From Clitoria ternatea (Eukaryota > Streptophyta > Magnoliopsida > Fabales > Fabaceae): a DNA stretch of 64,000 bases. The DNA is taken from positions 105,540,501 to 105,604,500 of the forward strand of contig CM075669.1 of NCBI GenBank assembly GCA_037962975.1, given 5' to 3'. Made by a program: the position numbers and the translations under genes. Shown piece after piece: positions 33,331-46,289 of the stretch; within the stretch, counting starts at the first letter, position 1, and each line of letters opens with the position of its first letter. The notes under the pieces were generated by a model that searched no databases, was not told where the DNA came from, and saw only the letters and a list, made by a program, of their open reading frames with translations.

Positions 33331-35045
33331 CCCCCTCAGTGTATAAACCCTAACTTCCTACGCTGGAAAACTTAGTTTTTGAAGAGGAAAAGACACAACT
33401 TGTAATCCCTGAGAAAGGTACCATCTTTTTATTTCTTACTTTCAATTCTTAGTTACATAGTTAATATTTTACCGTTTCATTGTCAAAATTCTTTCATTTT
33501 TCATAACCATTCATCTTACATTTTTTTTAAACAATGTATTTCCTTTTTCAGTTGTAATGGAACTTTATTTCTATGTTAAATTGTTTGTTGTTATTTCTTT
33601 TCTTAATTGTATAGTTAAATCCATGCACTCTATTCCAAACAATTTCTCACCATGCACTGCCATGCAGGTAAAAAGGGAAGTATTCTATCCTTTCATCTCA
33701 TTAATTGATAAACTATGTTAACTATGTTTGATTTAGAATCCATCTTAATAATTTAAAGTTTGCTGATTCTCAGGCATTAATTGGATAATTAATTGATTGG
33801 CATTGCTTGATTCATGATCCTTGTCCATAACTATTTCAATCGTATATTATTTGTATATTCAGCATGCTAGTTAGCAATCTGATTTATAATCTTACATTAA
33901 GTTTGGGGACATGATTGGTTGATTACCTGTTAATTTTTAGCTTTTGAGCCTTTATTATTTCTTTTCCGAGTGTGCCTGCATTATTGTTTAGTGAGACAGA
34001 ATTTGCTTCAGTGCTTGCTAAATGATTATTTGTTTGCCAATTGGAAATGATGAAGGCCTTCTTTGTTAAAATAGCCAGGGCTAAATTTAGTTATCCTAAT
34101 TCTATTAATTATCCTTTGACCCAATAATTATATTTTGAGCCTGAGACCCTTTCATTCTAATTATGTACCTAACTTTACAAGCCTATTTATCTAAGAAAAA
34201 CCAAGTGAATTATCCCTGGATGTTCCACTGATGAATTGTTGAGTCTTACTTATTGCTAGGGACTAGCAAATTCTAAGTTTGGGGATGAAGAGTGTGCCTA
34301 ACAGCAAATAAAGGACACACTCTGACCTTAGTTATAGATGAGTACTTTGAGAAATGAAAGGAAGAACAGTATAAGTAAAAGAAAAGTGAAAAATCAGCAA
34401 AGAAAGAAGGTGTAAAGCACCATAAGAGAAAAAAAAAGAAAAAAAAATTTTGAAAAAAAAAGATGGAAGAAAAGAAAGAAAAGAAAGAGTCCAAAGGACT
34501 GAAGGAGAAGAGGGTGCAAAGCACTATAAGTAATTGAGTATCCTTTATCTAAAAAGATATAATGAAAAACAAAAGAGCTAGTTAGTAAAGGCATTTAAGT
34601 TAAGATTGAGGCAAGGCATCAGTGGGCACATCTTTTAACCCAACATTGGCTAGAAAAACAAAAATAGAGCTTGTAGCCTAACCCCATTACAAGCTTAAAA
34701 AGCCCTTACTGATCCAATTGTGCTAGCATATTTCATGACGTTTAGAACTGTTGCAAGCCTATGTTGATCTAACAATTATGCAGGTGATGAGTGCATGAAA
34801 TTGAACCCTATACACTGAGAGAAGAGTGAAATACCAATCCAGCGAGGAAAGTATCACCAGCTTGTTTCCCAAAAGAGGTGTGAGTTATTATATTTTCAGA
34901 ATTTATGAAAAGAAAGTATGGTTGGTATTCAATAATTATGGTATGAATTAAGTTAAGGAAAGGATTGATTGTCTTGAGTAAGTGCAATTGATTTAATTAA
35001 TCTGAGTATTTGCTTGAGGACAAGCAAGTTTTAAGTTTGGGGATG
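33331..35045 (+). other. Element E 3' untranslated region with hairpin and polypurine tract
   Basis: No gene is seen. The region contains the repeated word GTG(T/C)AAAGCAC(C/T)ATAAG at about 34409 and 34510 on both sides of an A/G-rich stretch (34425-34495). It also has a hairpin TTGCTTG-AGGA-CAAGCAA (35010-35027) and a polypurine tract AAGTTTGGGGATG (about 35033-35045) adjoining the 3' LTR. The hairpin plus 'AAGTTTGGGG' end is characteristic of Athila-type elements. The minus-strand ORFs near 34273-34594 are the complement of the purine-rich stretch. Confidence 0.85.
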
Positions 35046-35288
35046 TGACAAGTCTTGAAAAGACTTAATTATTTCACCTTTTATTTAACATAATCCATTA
35101 AATATTGTTTAGTTTGGCTTTATTATTTAATAAATTGTCAATAATTCTTATTTTATTTATTTATTTCGAAAGTGTTTAATTTATGCAAGAAAATGATTAA
35201 AAACAATAATTAGTTAAGAAATTATGTTTATTTATAAATTCACTAATCCAGTGTACAAGCGCTGGACAGCCAGTGTACAAACGCTAGG

Positions 35289-36053
35289 TGATCTGGATTT
35301 TTGGATGCTTTCTCTGCTTGGATTGCTTCTCCTTTTATAGGCGAAGGAAGGGAGGAAGCCAGCTAAGAAAACGCGTTGCAAGTTGGAAACTTTCGGTGCA
35401 TGTGATTTCCAGCTGTTCCAGTTGTCTTCAATTTGCGTATTTTTGTTGTTTCCAATAATTCGGCGCATGATTTCACTGATGAATCGATTCCTCCAGTTGA
35501 TTTTTGCCTTCAAAACAGCGTGTGAATCGATTCCTAAAGGTGGGAATCGATTCCCAGCATGATGAATCGATTCCTGGCCTTCATGAATCGATTCCTGCCC
35601 TTCCAAACCTCAATGAATCGATTCCTATAAGGGGGGAATCGATTCCCAGCCCTATGAATCGATTCCCAACAGCCTTGAATCGATTCCTGGCTTATGTTTC
35701 ACATGGGAATCGATTCCTGTAAGGGTGAATCGATTCCTACCCTTTCCTGGAAGTGTTTTCTTGCATTTTTGAGGCATTTTGGACAGTATAGCTCATGGTT
35801 CTTGATTGCTTTCATCCTTTGGCACTTTGATCATCTTTTTGAGTTCTTGAATCCATTTTCCATTTATATTCATTCATTCTTAAAATGGATCATCAATAAT
35901 TCCAAATCTATTAATTTCTGCAAAATAAAAGTACCCGAGTAGAATACAGTGGAAAGAAAGCAAAAATCACAATAAATAAAGGAAATACAGTGCATAATGA
36001 TTAAAATCCTAAGTAAACTAAATCTAATTTATTGTGTTATAAAACACTTATCA
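35289..36053 (-). mobile_element. Solo LTR G
   Basis: 765 bp with ends TGATCTGG and ACACTTATCA, flanked by duplication CTAGG (35284-35288, 36054-36058). The empty site is visible in the 5' LTR of E at 10693. Its TATA-like CTATAAAAGG reads on the minus strand at about 35331-35340, so the LTR is in minus orientation. It carries the GAATCGATTC array. Confidence 0.9.
35482..35735. repeat. GAATCGATTC palindrome array in solo LTR G
   Basis: About 11 copies of GAATCGATTCC, almost all perfect 10-bp palindromes, occur at 14-35 bp spacing. It shares the core AATCGATT with the array at 1912-2360, but has G..C flanks instead of T..A. Confidence 0.92.
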
Positions 36054-37379
36054 CTAGGCAATTATTTGTTTATATGTGCAGGAGCAGTTCACGCTCAAGC
36101 TGGAAGGTTGCAAGATCAAGTGTAAAAAGAAAGAAAGGAAAGCACGACCACGCTCAAGCGAGCAAACTCACGCTTAAGCGTGACTTCAAAACACCGACCA
36201 CGCCCAAGCTTCCCCACTCACGCTCAAGCGTGAAATCAACACTACAGTGAATAATTCGATCCCACTCAAGCGTGAACCCTTCACGCTCAAGTGTGAAGGT
36301 GGTTATTTAAACTGATGCTTTCCCTCCAAAAGAAGCTCCGCACCATTGGTGTTCATATTACCTGGTGTATTGCTACTATACATTAGTAATTTAAGTATTG
36401 AGTTGTAATTATTTATTTATTTGTAATTATGTATTAGTTAAGTTAGTTTAATTATTAATTAAGCTTTCTTTGTAATTAATTAAGTTAGTTAGTTAGTTAG
36501 TTATCTATATATACCCTTACATACTCTATAAGTGGAGAACACAGAGACAGTAAACACAGAATACAATTTATTTGCTCATTTCCAATCTCTCTCTAGTTCT
36601 TTTCTCTTTCCAAATTCTCTCATGTCTCTCCACATTCCTTCGATGGAATCCATGTCTATGGGTTTCTAAACCCCTAGGGTTAGGATTTCGAAGGTTTGCA
36701 ATGAATTCTTGAAAGTGTATTGAGGAAGTCAACTTCTAATTCATGAGGAGAACAAGCTGAGGAGTGGATCTACTTTGCTGGATTGACAAATCCAGATCTG
36801 ATGAAGAAACTCACCAGTGAGGAATCATGGTTGAGGCTTAGGTAACTTCTCGCTTCCTAACTAATTCGGACCTAGTAATTAGGTGAATAGTTAGGGTTCA
36901 ACCCCAATTTCGCATTAGATTTCTCTGTTAATTGAACACCTAAGGGATTAGGGTTTAATGCTTAGGAGTTAGTTATTCACCTAAGGAATTAGGGATTAAC
37001 CATCTGTGGATTGGCCTCTTGAGTTTGAAGCTTGATTGAACCTTAAATGCATGTTTCTTGATGAAATTGTAAACTGGAGCAATCCTAACCTATCTTCCAT
37101 TACTCACATTTCATCTTTTGTACTGTCTCTGAAAAGACAAAAACATTAGAAATATAAAACAACAAAAATAGAATGAATTACATCTGCTTGTGTTGGTTCA
37201 GCTTGTACTAGTCTAAGATTGCGGTAATTACCACAATTCCTGTGGGAACGATCAAATATATTACAAATTTAACGATTGGTGTGCTTGCCAAAAGAAATAA
37301 ATCCTCTGAGAGTCACATTTTAAGTCAATATTAATTCAAGATTTTCCAACCAAATTAATGACTCGGAGATTTATCATCA

Positions 37380-38544
37380 GGGTGTCACATTTAAATGAGA
37401 GTTTGAAATTTAAAATTTATCTCCACACATGAATTTTCTTTTAAAAAAACTTAAATATAAAATTAGCCCTTAAGAAACTTTAAAATTAGGGTCAAACTTC
37501 TATGAAATTTTATTTTAGGATTTAGCCCCTGAAATACTTTTTTTGTCAGGATTAAACTCTACCATTAACTTTCTATAAGTTAAGTGTTGAGGTAACAAAA
37601 ACCAACACGAGACCTTTCTAGTGTGCTTTATCCTCAATCACACACTTCCTAAGAACTTAATAGGAGGTCACATATCCCTGAATTACTCCAAGTTAAGCAC
37701 GCTTAACCTTGGAGTCCTTAAGTGATAGGCTATCAAAAAGGCTAATGCATTTATTGGTATAGGTAGTACGAATTCATTTCTTTAAGCTATCCTCAATTGT
37801 ATAATTTTATACCTATATAGTCTTTGGATCCCTCTCATTCTCATATGTATTCGGTTCATTCATGTGTCCCTCTCAGTGGAAGCCTGACACAAGCCACTAC
37901 TTGTCTGTGCATATGCAACGGCGATCACTTCCTACCCTCAACAATACCCGGGATGTCATATTCCCTGCTAGAAGCCTACCAGGAGCCGCTCCTTATCCGT
38001 GCCCATGCAACTACGATCACTTCCTGCCCTCAACAGTGCCAGGATGTCACACAACCCCCTATGAATTTTTTTTAGCATTTAGCCATTGAAATAATTTTTT
38101 TGTTAAGATTAAGTTATAACATCCTAATTTAAAATATTAGGATAAACTAAAGTTTCTAGAATTAATTAATTAATTAATTTAAATAAACTAAATCCGTTTA
38201 ATCAAATTTATTTTATTTCCTTTATCATAGCTTTTCTTTTACTTATTTTCTTTCTTAAATTTTTCTTTCTTTCTTCATAGTCTCCATTGTCTCTTTCTCT
38301 CATCCCACGTGCCCTCTTTTGTTTTCCATCTTCATCTTTTTCTCCTCTCCTTCACCACCTTTATTTCACCATTTCCTTTTACTAAATCATGCCCTTCTTC
38401 CTCTACTCTTCCTTAATTTCGTTCCTAAATCCATCAAGGTAGGCAGGGATAATTTAATTTCTATGCTTTTTCTCCTTGTGCATGCTATTAATTTTTGAGT
38501 TCCCTCTTGCTTTCTTCCCTCTAGACTGTGATAGCCATGGGAGG
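37380..38544. other. Flanking DNA between elements E and B
   Basis: The stretch starts with the E target duplication GGGTG and contains the 5S-like segment and its duplicated tail. A pair of direct repeats lies around it (about 37510-37560 and 38063-38113, both with GGATTTAGCC/GCATTTAGCC and TTTTTTTGT(C/T)A(G/A)GATTAA). An AT-rich part has (TAAT)n at about 38162-38180. ATAACATCCTAATTT at about 38116 resembles the start of the F-type LTR and may be a truncated LTR. No gene seen. Confidence 0.5.
37600..38055 (-). mobile_element. Probable Cassandra-type TRIM remnant with a 5S-like region
   Basis: The stretch 37651-37770 aligns over about 120 bp with the reverse complement of plant 5S rRNA. Landmarks are AGGAGGTCAC (internal control region end), AAGCACGCTTAAC and TTGGAGTCCTTA, in the right order and spacing. 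Downstream, two similar tails follow, one ending CCCGGGATGTCATA (about 37961) and one ending CCAGGATGTCACA (about 38051), each after CGATCACTTCCT(A/G)CCCTCAACA. Cassandra TRIM elements carry 5S sequence in their LTRs, which fits. The copy is degraded and its ends are not defined. No functional 5S gene is claimed. Confidence 0.6.
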
Positions 38545-41500
38545 TATAACACCCCTGATTTTCTGTACTCGAATCCCGATATGATCGTCATAATTAATAA
38601 AAATGAGAGTAAATTTTGAAAACATTTCCAAGACACCACCATGATCACATCAAGACCCAAATCACAGAAAACCAAAGAGTGAGATTATATAACCTAAAGC
38701 TGGATCGATAGATAAATTACCCACAACGGTATACGAAAATAATAGGGTTCACAGCGGAAGAATGTGTATACCGGGCACATGCCTAGTCCCATATATGACG
38801 ATATGAGAAAAGGCTCGGCAAAGCATGCAATGGCATATCATAAGCCTAATAGACAACCATCATCATTTTACATGATTACATAAGCATACAATGCCTAAGA
38901 TATAACTAATTTTATATATATTCGGGAATATACTCCCGACTATCTCAATCATCAATGAACATCATTCAATTTTAATCCTTCTAGTACACATCAAATCATC
39001 TCTTACATTCTACATATATATATCTTCATCATCCATCAATTCAAAGGATTATCTTATACATACTCAAAATCTCTAAATCATCTATATCATCATATACAAT
39101 TTATTCATTACACAAGAATCCATAAATGATGCTGGCCAAGGCACTTCCTCTACCGCTATTTACCTTTACCCAAGCTTTAATTAAAATCCGAACTCATCCC
39201 ATGGCAACCTGCATCACAATGCTAAAAAGCAGACCACATGGGAGAGTGAGTTATACATTCAAAATGACGAATAATATATATATTATGATCATGTGTATAT
39301 GCATACCAACATCATGTGTGCTTTGCTATAAAATCATAAGATTATCATTCATTTATCATGTCATTATTATAATAGGCATACAAGCCTCATGAACCGTAAT
39401 TCATATCATAAACAAGCACAACATATACACAATCACATACACCATCACTTTGCCACTTATCAATAAGGGCATTCATAATCATCATCATCATTGGTCATAA
39501 ACAGTCACGCCCTTCATTACATTGGGCCATAACATACATATCGTCATATTTACATCATTTCGTTTATTCATATCTTTTCTTACTTTTATATGGTCTTTTG
39601 GTATATTAATTTTCTCATCTCATCAACACCATACCACCATCTCAATCATCATCAATCATCATCATATTCTGGCTATCTCCATGCTATATGCAAATGCTCT
39701 TATGGCTAGCGCATATACACAATGGAATAATCAACAACAAATGCGGATTCGACTGTGGGAATAAACACCAGGTTGTGGGCCGAGCATAGGTGTGCTACTA
39801 TGCCCCTACTGCAGTAGAAAAATGTGTACATATATCTCAAAGCATGCATGCATCTCAACATCATCTTTTACTGGTACCAAACCGTTATCGCCCATCTGTA
39901 GCACTAGTCACCCCGTGACTTACAGATCAACAACATGGCCTCACTTGCCAAAAGTGCTACGGGCCCCTCCTGAACACATATCGAGAGAGCCGTGCCCCGT
40001 CAGACACCGAGGTAACTTGCTCATCATAGAGCCGCCCGCCCACTGGGCCCGCCACATAGGGTGCCTTGTCACCGAACTATGGACAGCTTCGTGACTCACA
40101 TACCGAGCCACAGGGGAAAACAACAATACGCTCGTGCACAGAGCCGCCCTCCCACTGCGCCCGCCTAGTGGAACCCCCTAATATTCCACATAGACAGCGA
40201 TCGATATGCCATGGATGCAATGCAATGCAAATCAAATGCATCTCTCCCGCTGTGCATCCTAAATGCCACTTATCAAACATCATCATCATAATCACCAACA
40301 CCACCATACACCTTAGTGGATTTCAACATTGTTGGTTTCTTAGTCATTGTTTTCAAGTTTTAATATGGCATTTTCAATAATCATATAATTATGTACTAGC
40401 CTTTCAAGGCACATCATTCATATAATTGGCATTCAATGGCCACAACATCATTCATAACAATCCACACATGGATATCAAAGGGCATAGCAATCACTAGAAT
40501 ATTATTCTACACTTGGAGTTATCCAAGACATATTCATCATTCACATATATGGCCATCACACATATGTCCATCATAATCATATTCTTGACCTTGCATCTTA
40601 ACATAACACGTTTTTATATTTCACATCATATAGTGAATTCAATATCCATATTCAACCACAATGGTTTTGTCACAGAATCATTAATAATAACGATCATCCC
40701 TTATTTAAGGAAATGATCCACAACTTCATTCGTTATTACCCATTATGATTGTTATCTCAATATCTTATTCGTTATCCATTACCACTATATTATGTCGTAT
40801 GCATATATATATATATATATCTTTATACATTCCCTCAAGTATCAAATAATATAAGGGAAAAAGGCCTAAAGCCATCAGGACTGAGAAAAAAAAGGTCATT
40901 ACAATTAGAACCGAGAGAAAAGAAGGGAAAATTCCATCAGGGGGGTAACTCGCTCAAGCGAGACCCACATTCGCTTGAGCGAGACAGCCCATCTCGCTTG
41001 AGCGCCCCAGCTCGCTCGGGTGAAATCACGCCAGTAACTAATTTCCATGTTGCTCGCTTGAGCCAGACACCACACACCCAGCCACTCGCTCGGGCGAAAT
41101 TACTCCAGTAGCCATTTCCACACTCGCTCGCTTGAGCGAGGCATCCACTCGCTTAAGTGGAATCTGACCAGAGGTCGTTTCTCCCAACACTCAGTTTTGC
41201 ACTCAGAAAATTATTCCAGAACCGATTGCTTTCATTTGGTCCCTCACTCGGCAATTTACATTAAAACCGACTTATCACTCGATCGATCATTCACTCGGTA
41301 ATTCACCCTCACACCGACTCATCTTGCTTGGTTTTCTACTCGGAAAAATCAATCAAAGCCGACTCGTCTCTCACTTGGCCTTTCACTCGGCAATTTATTC
41401 CAAATCCGAGTCATTTCTCAATCAGTCTTTCACTCGGTTATTTAATTCTGAATCCGAGTCATCTCTCGCTCGGTGTTTCACTCGGCAATTACTCTACAAC

Positions 41501-44093
41501 AGAGTCATCACTCGATCGGTCCTCACTCGATTAAATCATTCCAGACCGACCCCACACTCACTCGATTTTCCATTCGGTAAACTTATTACAAAGCCGACTC
41601 CCTTTCTTTTTCACACGAGTGAAGTTATTCCAGAATACTTCTGGATAAACACACCATGTATCCCCAATCGGTGCCATCCCCACTCGGAATTACACACACA
41701 GAGGGACTCTACTCGGAACGAGTTACTTTGAACTCGGGAATTTCCACTCGGAACACCACTACCCGGGGTATCATATTGGGAGACCCTTCACTCAGAATTA
41801 TACGCACTTCCTCACTCGGAAGGTTCTGTCTCGGACATAGCCCACTCGACATTTCACTCGGAAATTCACTACATCATAGGATTATTTGCTAAGGTTCCCA
41901 CTCATTTGAAATTTTACCCAGAATCCCACTTACTCACTATACACTCGTCACACTCGGTCAAAACACAACCATACCAGTCACTCACTTGAGTGGGCACCAT
42001 CCCAGCATCAGACTTCACATTCTCGCTCAAGCAACTCACACCTGCTTGAGCGAAAAACATCCAGTGACAATTTCCTCTTTAGCTCGCTCAAGCACGGCCA
42101 TGCTCGCTTGAGTGAGATTCGCTCAGTAACTCCCCTGATTGCATAATATGCAGCTCGTTTGAGCAGAAACCTCACCTGCTTGGGCGAAATTGGTCCAGAG
42201 ACCATTATACCAATACAGGGGATTCTCGCCTGAGCGAGATCCCTCCTCGCTTGAGCAAGAATATCAACACATAGTCAAAAAAAATGAAAATTCACACAGG
42301 CCATCATATGAAACTTCATTATAAGCCAATTCAATTATATCCAAGCTATCATATACATCGTATAAGGCATATCTATCTTACTCAAATATTCATACTTATA
42401 ACATTCTCATTCCAACATATTAATCATGTTGAATTCAACTCCTCATCATCTTATACACATACATTCATACCTTGCCACAACAAATCCACATACTCTTACA
42501 TATCATCCTCAATAATCATCAACTTGTCATTTCGATTAATTCAATACATACACACGGCAAGGCAAGCATAAGTATTCAACACATACAACAATCACTATCG
42601 GATTTACTCATGCAATTTGAATGTTAACTCCTCTCCTACCTCGAGGGAAGAGCCGAAATGATTCCAATGCTCCGAATGCTCCATTGCATCACCCGGAATA
42701 CAATCTACATACCATATACAAGTATATTCACATAATTAATAACCATCATAATTCTAAACACTTGCTAGCTTATCATAAAGCTCAACCCCAAGTCCTAGAC
42801 TTGCTAAACACCAACATATGCAATTGTGTTAGGCTTTGGGAATTCCTTTCCCAAAGCCAAGATCCTCTAGATCATAAAAGGCCAACTAAACCCAACAACA
42901 TCACCATCACATTGTTACTCAATATTCAACTTAGTTCTCATATCCTTCAATAACCACAATGGTTTAAAACCTCATCAAGTCATAATCTTTTCATACCAAT
43001 CCCTCGCATTCCACATTCATAACAACACTCATCACTAAACATCACCCATTAACATTCAATTCAACCTTTCAAGCTATACAATATCTATTTCCCCAAATTC
43101 TTAGGGCTAGGGTTTTCATCAAAACCCAACAACATTTACCCATGCTCATTAATCACCATCAATGGCCATCTTTCATCATTAATATCATTCTCCAATATCA
43201 TTAAACCTACATTCTACACACATTTCACACTTTCCCTAATTTATTAAAGTTAGGGTTTCACTAAAAACCCATCAACATCATAAATGCTCATTTATTTTCC
43301 ACTCATCCAAGTATTAATTCTATGCACCTATAACAACCCACCAATAATGCCATAATAACAACACCCTACCTTAGGGTTTCCTCATTAATACTCTCCCAAC
43401 AACCCATATGCCATAAATACTCTCCCAAATACCAAGAACCCAAAATCTAAGGCATAAACACATAAAGAATGGTGAGGAACTTACCTCACCCAAGAGCCAA
43501 TATTGAGCTTTCCATGGAGGGAGAGAGAACACAAAAATTGAGGAGAAGAGGGGAGAGGAATTCAGCCACAAGCTTCTCCTTCAAGCTCCCATGGAAACAA
43601 AAATGGTGAAGGAGAAGGAGACTCTACGCGGCTTAGGTGTTTGGAGAGAAGAAAAGAGGAAATGGAGAAGGTGAAAGAAGAAGGAGAAGAAGTATAGAAA
43701 GAAGAGGGAGAAGTGACGTGAAAAGGAGAAGAAAAAGTGGGAGTTTATATTTTTATTATTTGGCTTTACATTAAAATCCCACCGCTTTATAACAAACAGG
43801 CTCTCAGTTCGGGCTCAATACTCATTCCAAAAATAATTCCGAATATAGATTCGGATTCCCAATAATATTCTTAACAACCCTGACCAACGGCATCTCAATT
43901 GGAGATACTTGGTCCGACACCCATATTCTCTTCGGGTATAATTTCATGTCACATAAGCCCAATAAATTATAAATATCCATAATAAATCCCAATTTAATCA
44001 TTCCAATATTTCTAGGACACAAATAACTCATATACAATTATTTATTATTTATTCTCATCAATTATTCATTTTTATAAAATTCGGGATGTTACA
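38545..44093 (-). repeat. Element B left LTR (3' LTR)
   Basis: 5549 bp from TATAACACCCC to GGGATGTTACA on the plus strand, that is TGTAACA...GGTGTTATA on its own strand. The palindrome and CACTCGG arrays are at 40945-42260. A 5' splice-donor-like GAGGTAAGTT reads on the minus strand near 43478-43487. Small ORFs within it are not conserved in length between copies and are not called. Confidence 0.88.
40945..42262. repeat. CTCGCTYRAGCGAG and CACTCGG arrays in the B LTR
   Basis: CTCGCTCAAGCGAG/CTCGCTTGAGCGAG copies flank a central block (41190-41960) of CACTCGG and CCGACTC/CCGAGTC words. The order palindromes - CTCGG block - palindromes is repeated in the A 3' LTR (56250-57600) and in the right B LTR (62345-63165). 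Confidence 0.9.
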
Positions 44094-46289
44094 ATCTACC
44101 CCACCTAAAAAGAATTTCATCCTCGAAATTCAACATCGATATACATATCACAAGGCCATACCTCAGGCCACACATAAACAAGGTTCAACGACACCACAAA
44201 ATAACATTGGACTTCCCTAAGTCCATCAAGACATGTTCATCATCACTTCTTCATTCTTAACATAAAATTTCCTTTCCAATCGTGTCATATGTCATCAATT
44301 ACAACTCACCCAACAGAGCTCACATGTTCATACTCAGTATGACCAGATAGGCTCAATACATTCACCATAAGCAGTTACAATCCCTACACCTACCCGGCCT
44401 ATGTGTTGCTGCATCCGACGTACAGGAAGGCATCCTATTCCTGTAGTGGTTACCACAAACACATAAAGTCGGCGCATAAGTGCATGTTGCCACAATGCCT
44501 ATGGCATATAAGACCATATCGGGACCCATACTTCGTATTCCCATTGCTTATATCGGTCACACACATTCAAGCAATACCAGTCTATATAAGACTTGGTGAC
44601 AATCCTCACCAGTCCATGACTAAACTACTCATATTTCATTATCATTCTACAATTAATTTGGCATCCATCATGCCATACCGATCGTCAATCTTAATCAAAT
44701 TCACCTTAAATTTGTGTACCAACCATGAATTTTTTATTCATCACAAAATAAATACCCTAACTTCAGGCTTCATCCATCCAAATCCATGCTTAAATAGCCT
44801 AAAATTCTTGTCTCACTTACATATTTGTTGGCTATAAATCAATTCGAGCCTTAAAAGATTCACCAAATTCTTATCAAGTAGGCTACTTAATCGAATAATG
44901 AACTTTTTCATTAGGAATTTTCCTCTTAGATCACAACTAAAATCCATAAATTGGATCTATACCTCATATAATACTACATCACTATGTGCTTCCCATCATC
45001 AAATATAGCACCCTTCAAATAAAATAGAAGGGTAATGACATGGTCAAATTTCTATTCACCAACTCATAATCACACATGTCATCTCTAAATCATATCATCA
45101 TCCATAATTAATCCAATGATCATAATCTCTAGGGCACACAATTTAGCCCGAAGTCAATTTGTAAAATCATATACCATAATCAATACCAATAATTCCCTAA
45201 GTTTGATCATGCAGGATCATACCAAGTCCTTCTAGGTCATCATACCTAGTGGGTTATAATTAAATAAATCATTCACTCGATTTTCACAGATCAAAAACCG
45301 AGACACAACCCCAATTTAACACGTATCCGATTTCACATTTAATCACTTATTACATATTCAGTCTCCCAATCTAGGGAAATACAACAAATCACTTGTATCA
45401 TTCCATATATAAGGCTCTTCTGCCAAAGGATATAAAATTCATCCTTCACAAATGGTACAACCAATCAGTTAGATTCAAACATACCCATATTAGGGAATTA
45501 GTCAATATCATCCATCTAATCAACTTAAACATATGAGTTCCATTTTTATTTAACAAGCACTCCTTGGCTAGACGCCACAGACATAATGCATATAAGAGAC
45601 CTAACCAACAATTTATATTCAAGGTGCACATGCACATCAAGGTCTCAACCGGTGTGGTTTACTACCATATCCATTCACCCTTATTACCTCCTATCCGTAA
45701 TCAACATACGACATAGGTCCATCATTAAATCAATACATAACTAACATATCTTATCCATGATCACACATGGTACAAATTCATCATCATATCGATTCACACT
45801 TCATGTTTCACATTCATCAACTCTCTTTTCATATCTTATATTCATCAATTCCAATATTTTATTTCCATGATTAACATTCAATCATGGATTCATCATCAAA
45901 TCAATTTGCATTTCATATATCAACATCAATACACAATAACAATGTATTCGTTATTTGAAGGCAATAGGGTAAGGAACTTGGCCGGTCTTACACAATACAT
46001 ACATTCATCACATATTGAGGAAATGCATTCACTCATATTCAATCCCATAATTCATTCATGATCATCAATGAGCAACTATGCTCCACACGTACATCATACA
46101 ACCTTAGGGATAAAGGGTATACTCCCAATAAACAACAACCACGTCTTATGAATCACAATCTCATAAAAGTCCTTATTGAGCATCAATCCCAACTCAACTC
46201 TAATGATTCACAATAATTCCTCAATAAGCAATTATGCCTTCATAATCAATTCATAATCCTTAGACAACTAGTCATTCATAAGACCATAC
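44094..46289 (-). other. Element B internal region, left part
   Basis: AT-rich, with no ORF longer than 150 codons and no gag or pol motif. It corresponds in reverse complement to the interior of element A (51949-54424). For example, the ATTCGAGCCTTAAAAG stretch near 44844 matches the A interior near 53670. It ends at the A target duplication CATAC (46285-46289). Confidence 0.8.

Larger units (their letters stand above)
10451..37379 (+). mobile_element. Element E: complete Athila/Calypso-like Gypsy retrotransposon with three nested insertions
   Basis: The ends are supported by a perfect 5-bp target duplication GGGTG (10446-10450 and 37380-37384), TG...CA LTR ends, a primer site matching plant tRNA-Asp (12024), and a polypurine tract next to the 3' LTR. 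The coding order is gag, protease, reverse transcriptase, RNase H, integrase, as in Ty3/Gypsy. The sequences are of the Athila lineage, as is the element's usual size: removing D, F and G leaves about 11.6 kb. Coding regions carry several stops and frameshifts, so it is not autonomous now. Hand comparison of the two LTRs (G removed) gives roughly 3-4 percent difference. Confidence 0.92.
35046..37379 (+). repeat. 3' LTR of element E, interrupted by solo LTR G
   Basis: Starts TGACAAGTCT and ends TTATCATCA. Without G and its duplication it is 1564 bp, against 1567 bp for the 5' LTR. TATA box at about 36505-36513. Confidence 0.92.

Noticed and set aside
34273..34594. Phe-rich minus-strand ORFs in element E
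   Set aside because: They are the complement of an A/G-rich stretch in the 3' untranslated region.
37651..37770. Functional 5S rRNA gene
   Set aside because: Too many differences from 5S in conserved blocks, and it lies in a degraded TRIM-like context as a single copy.
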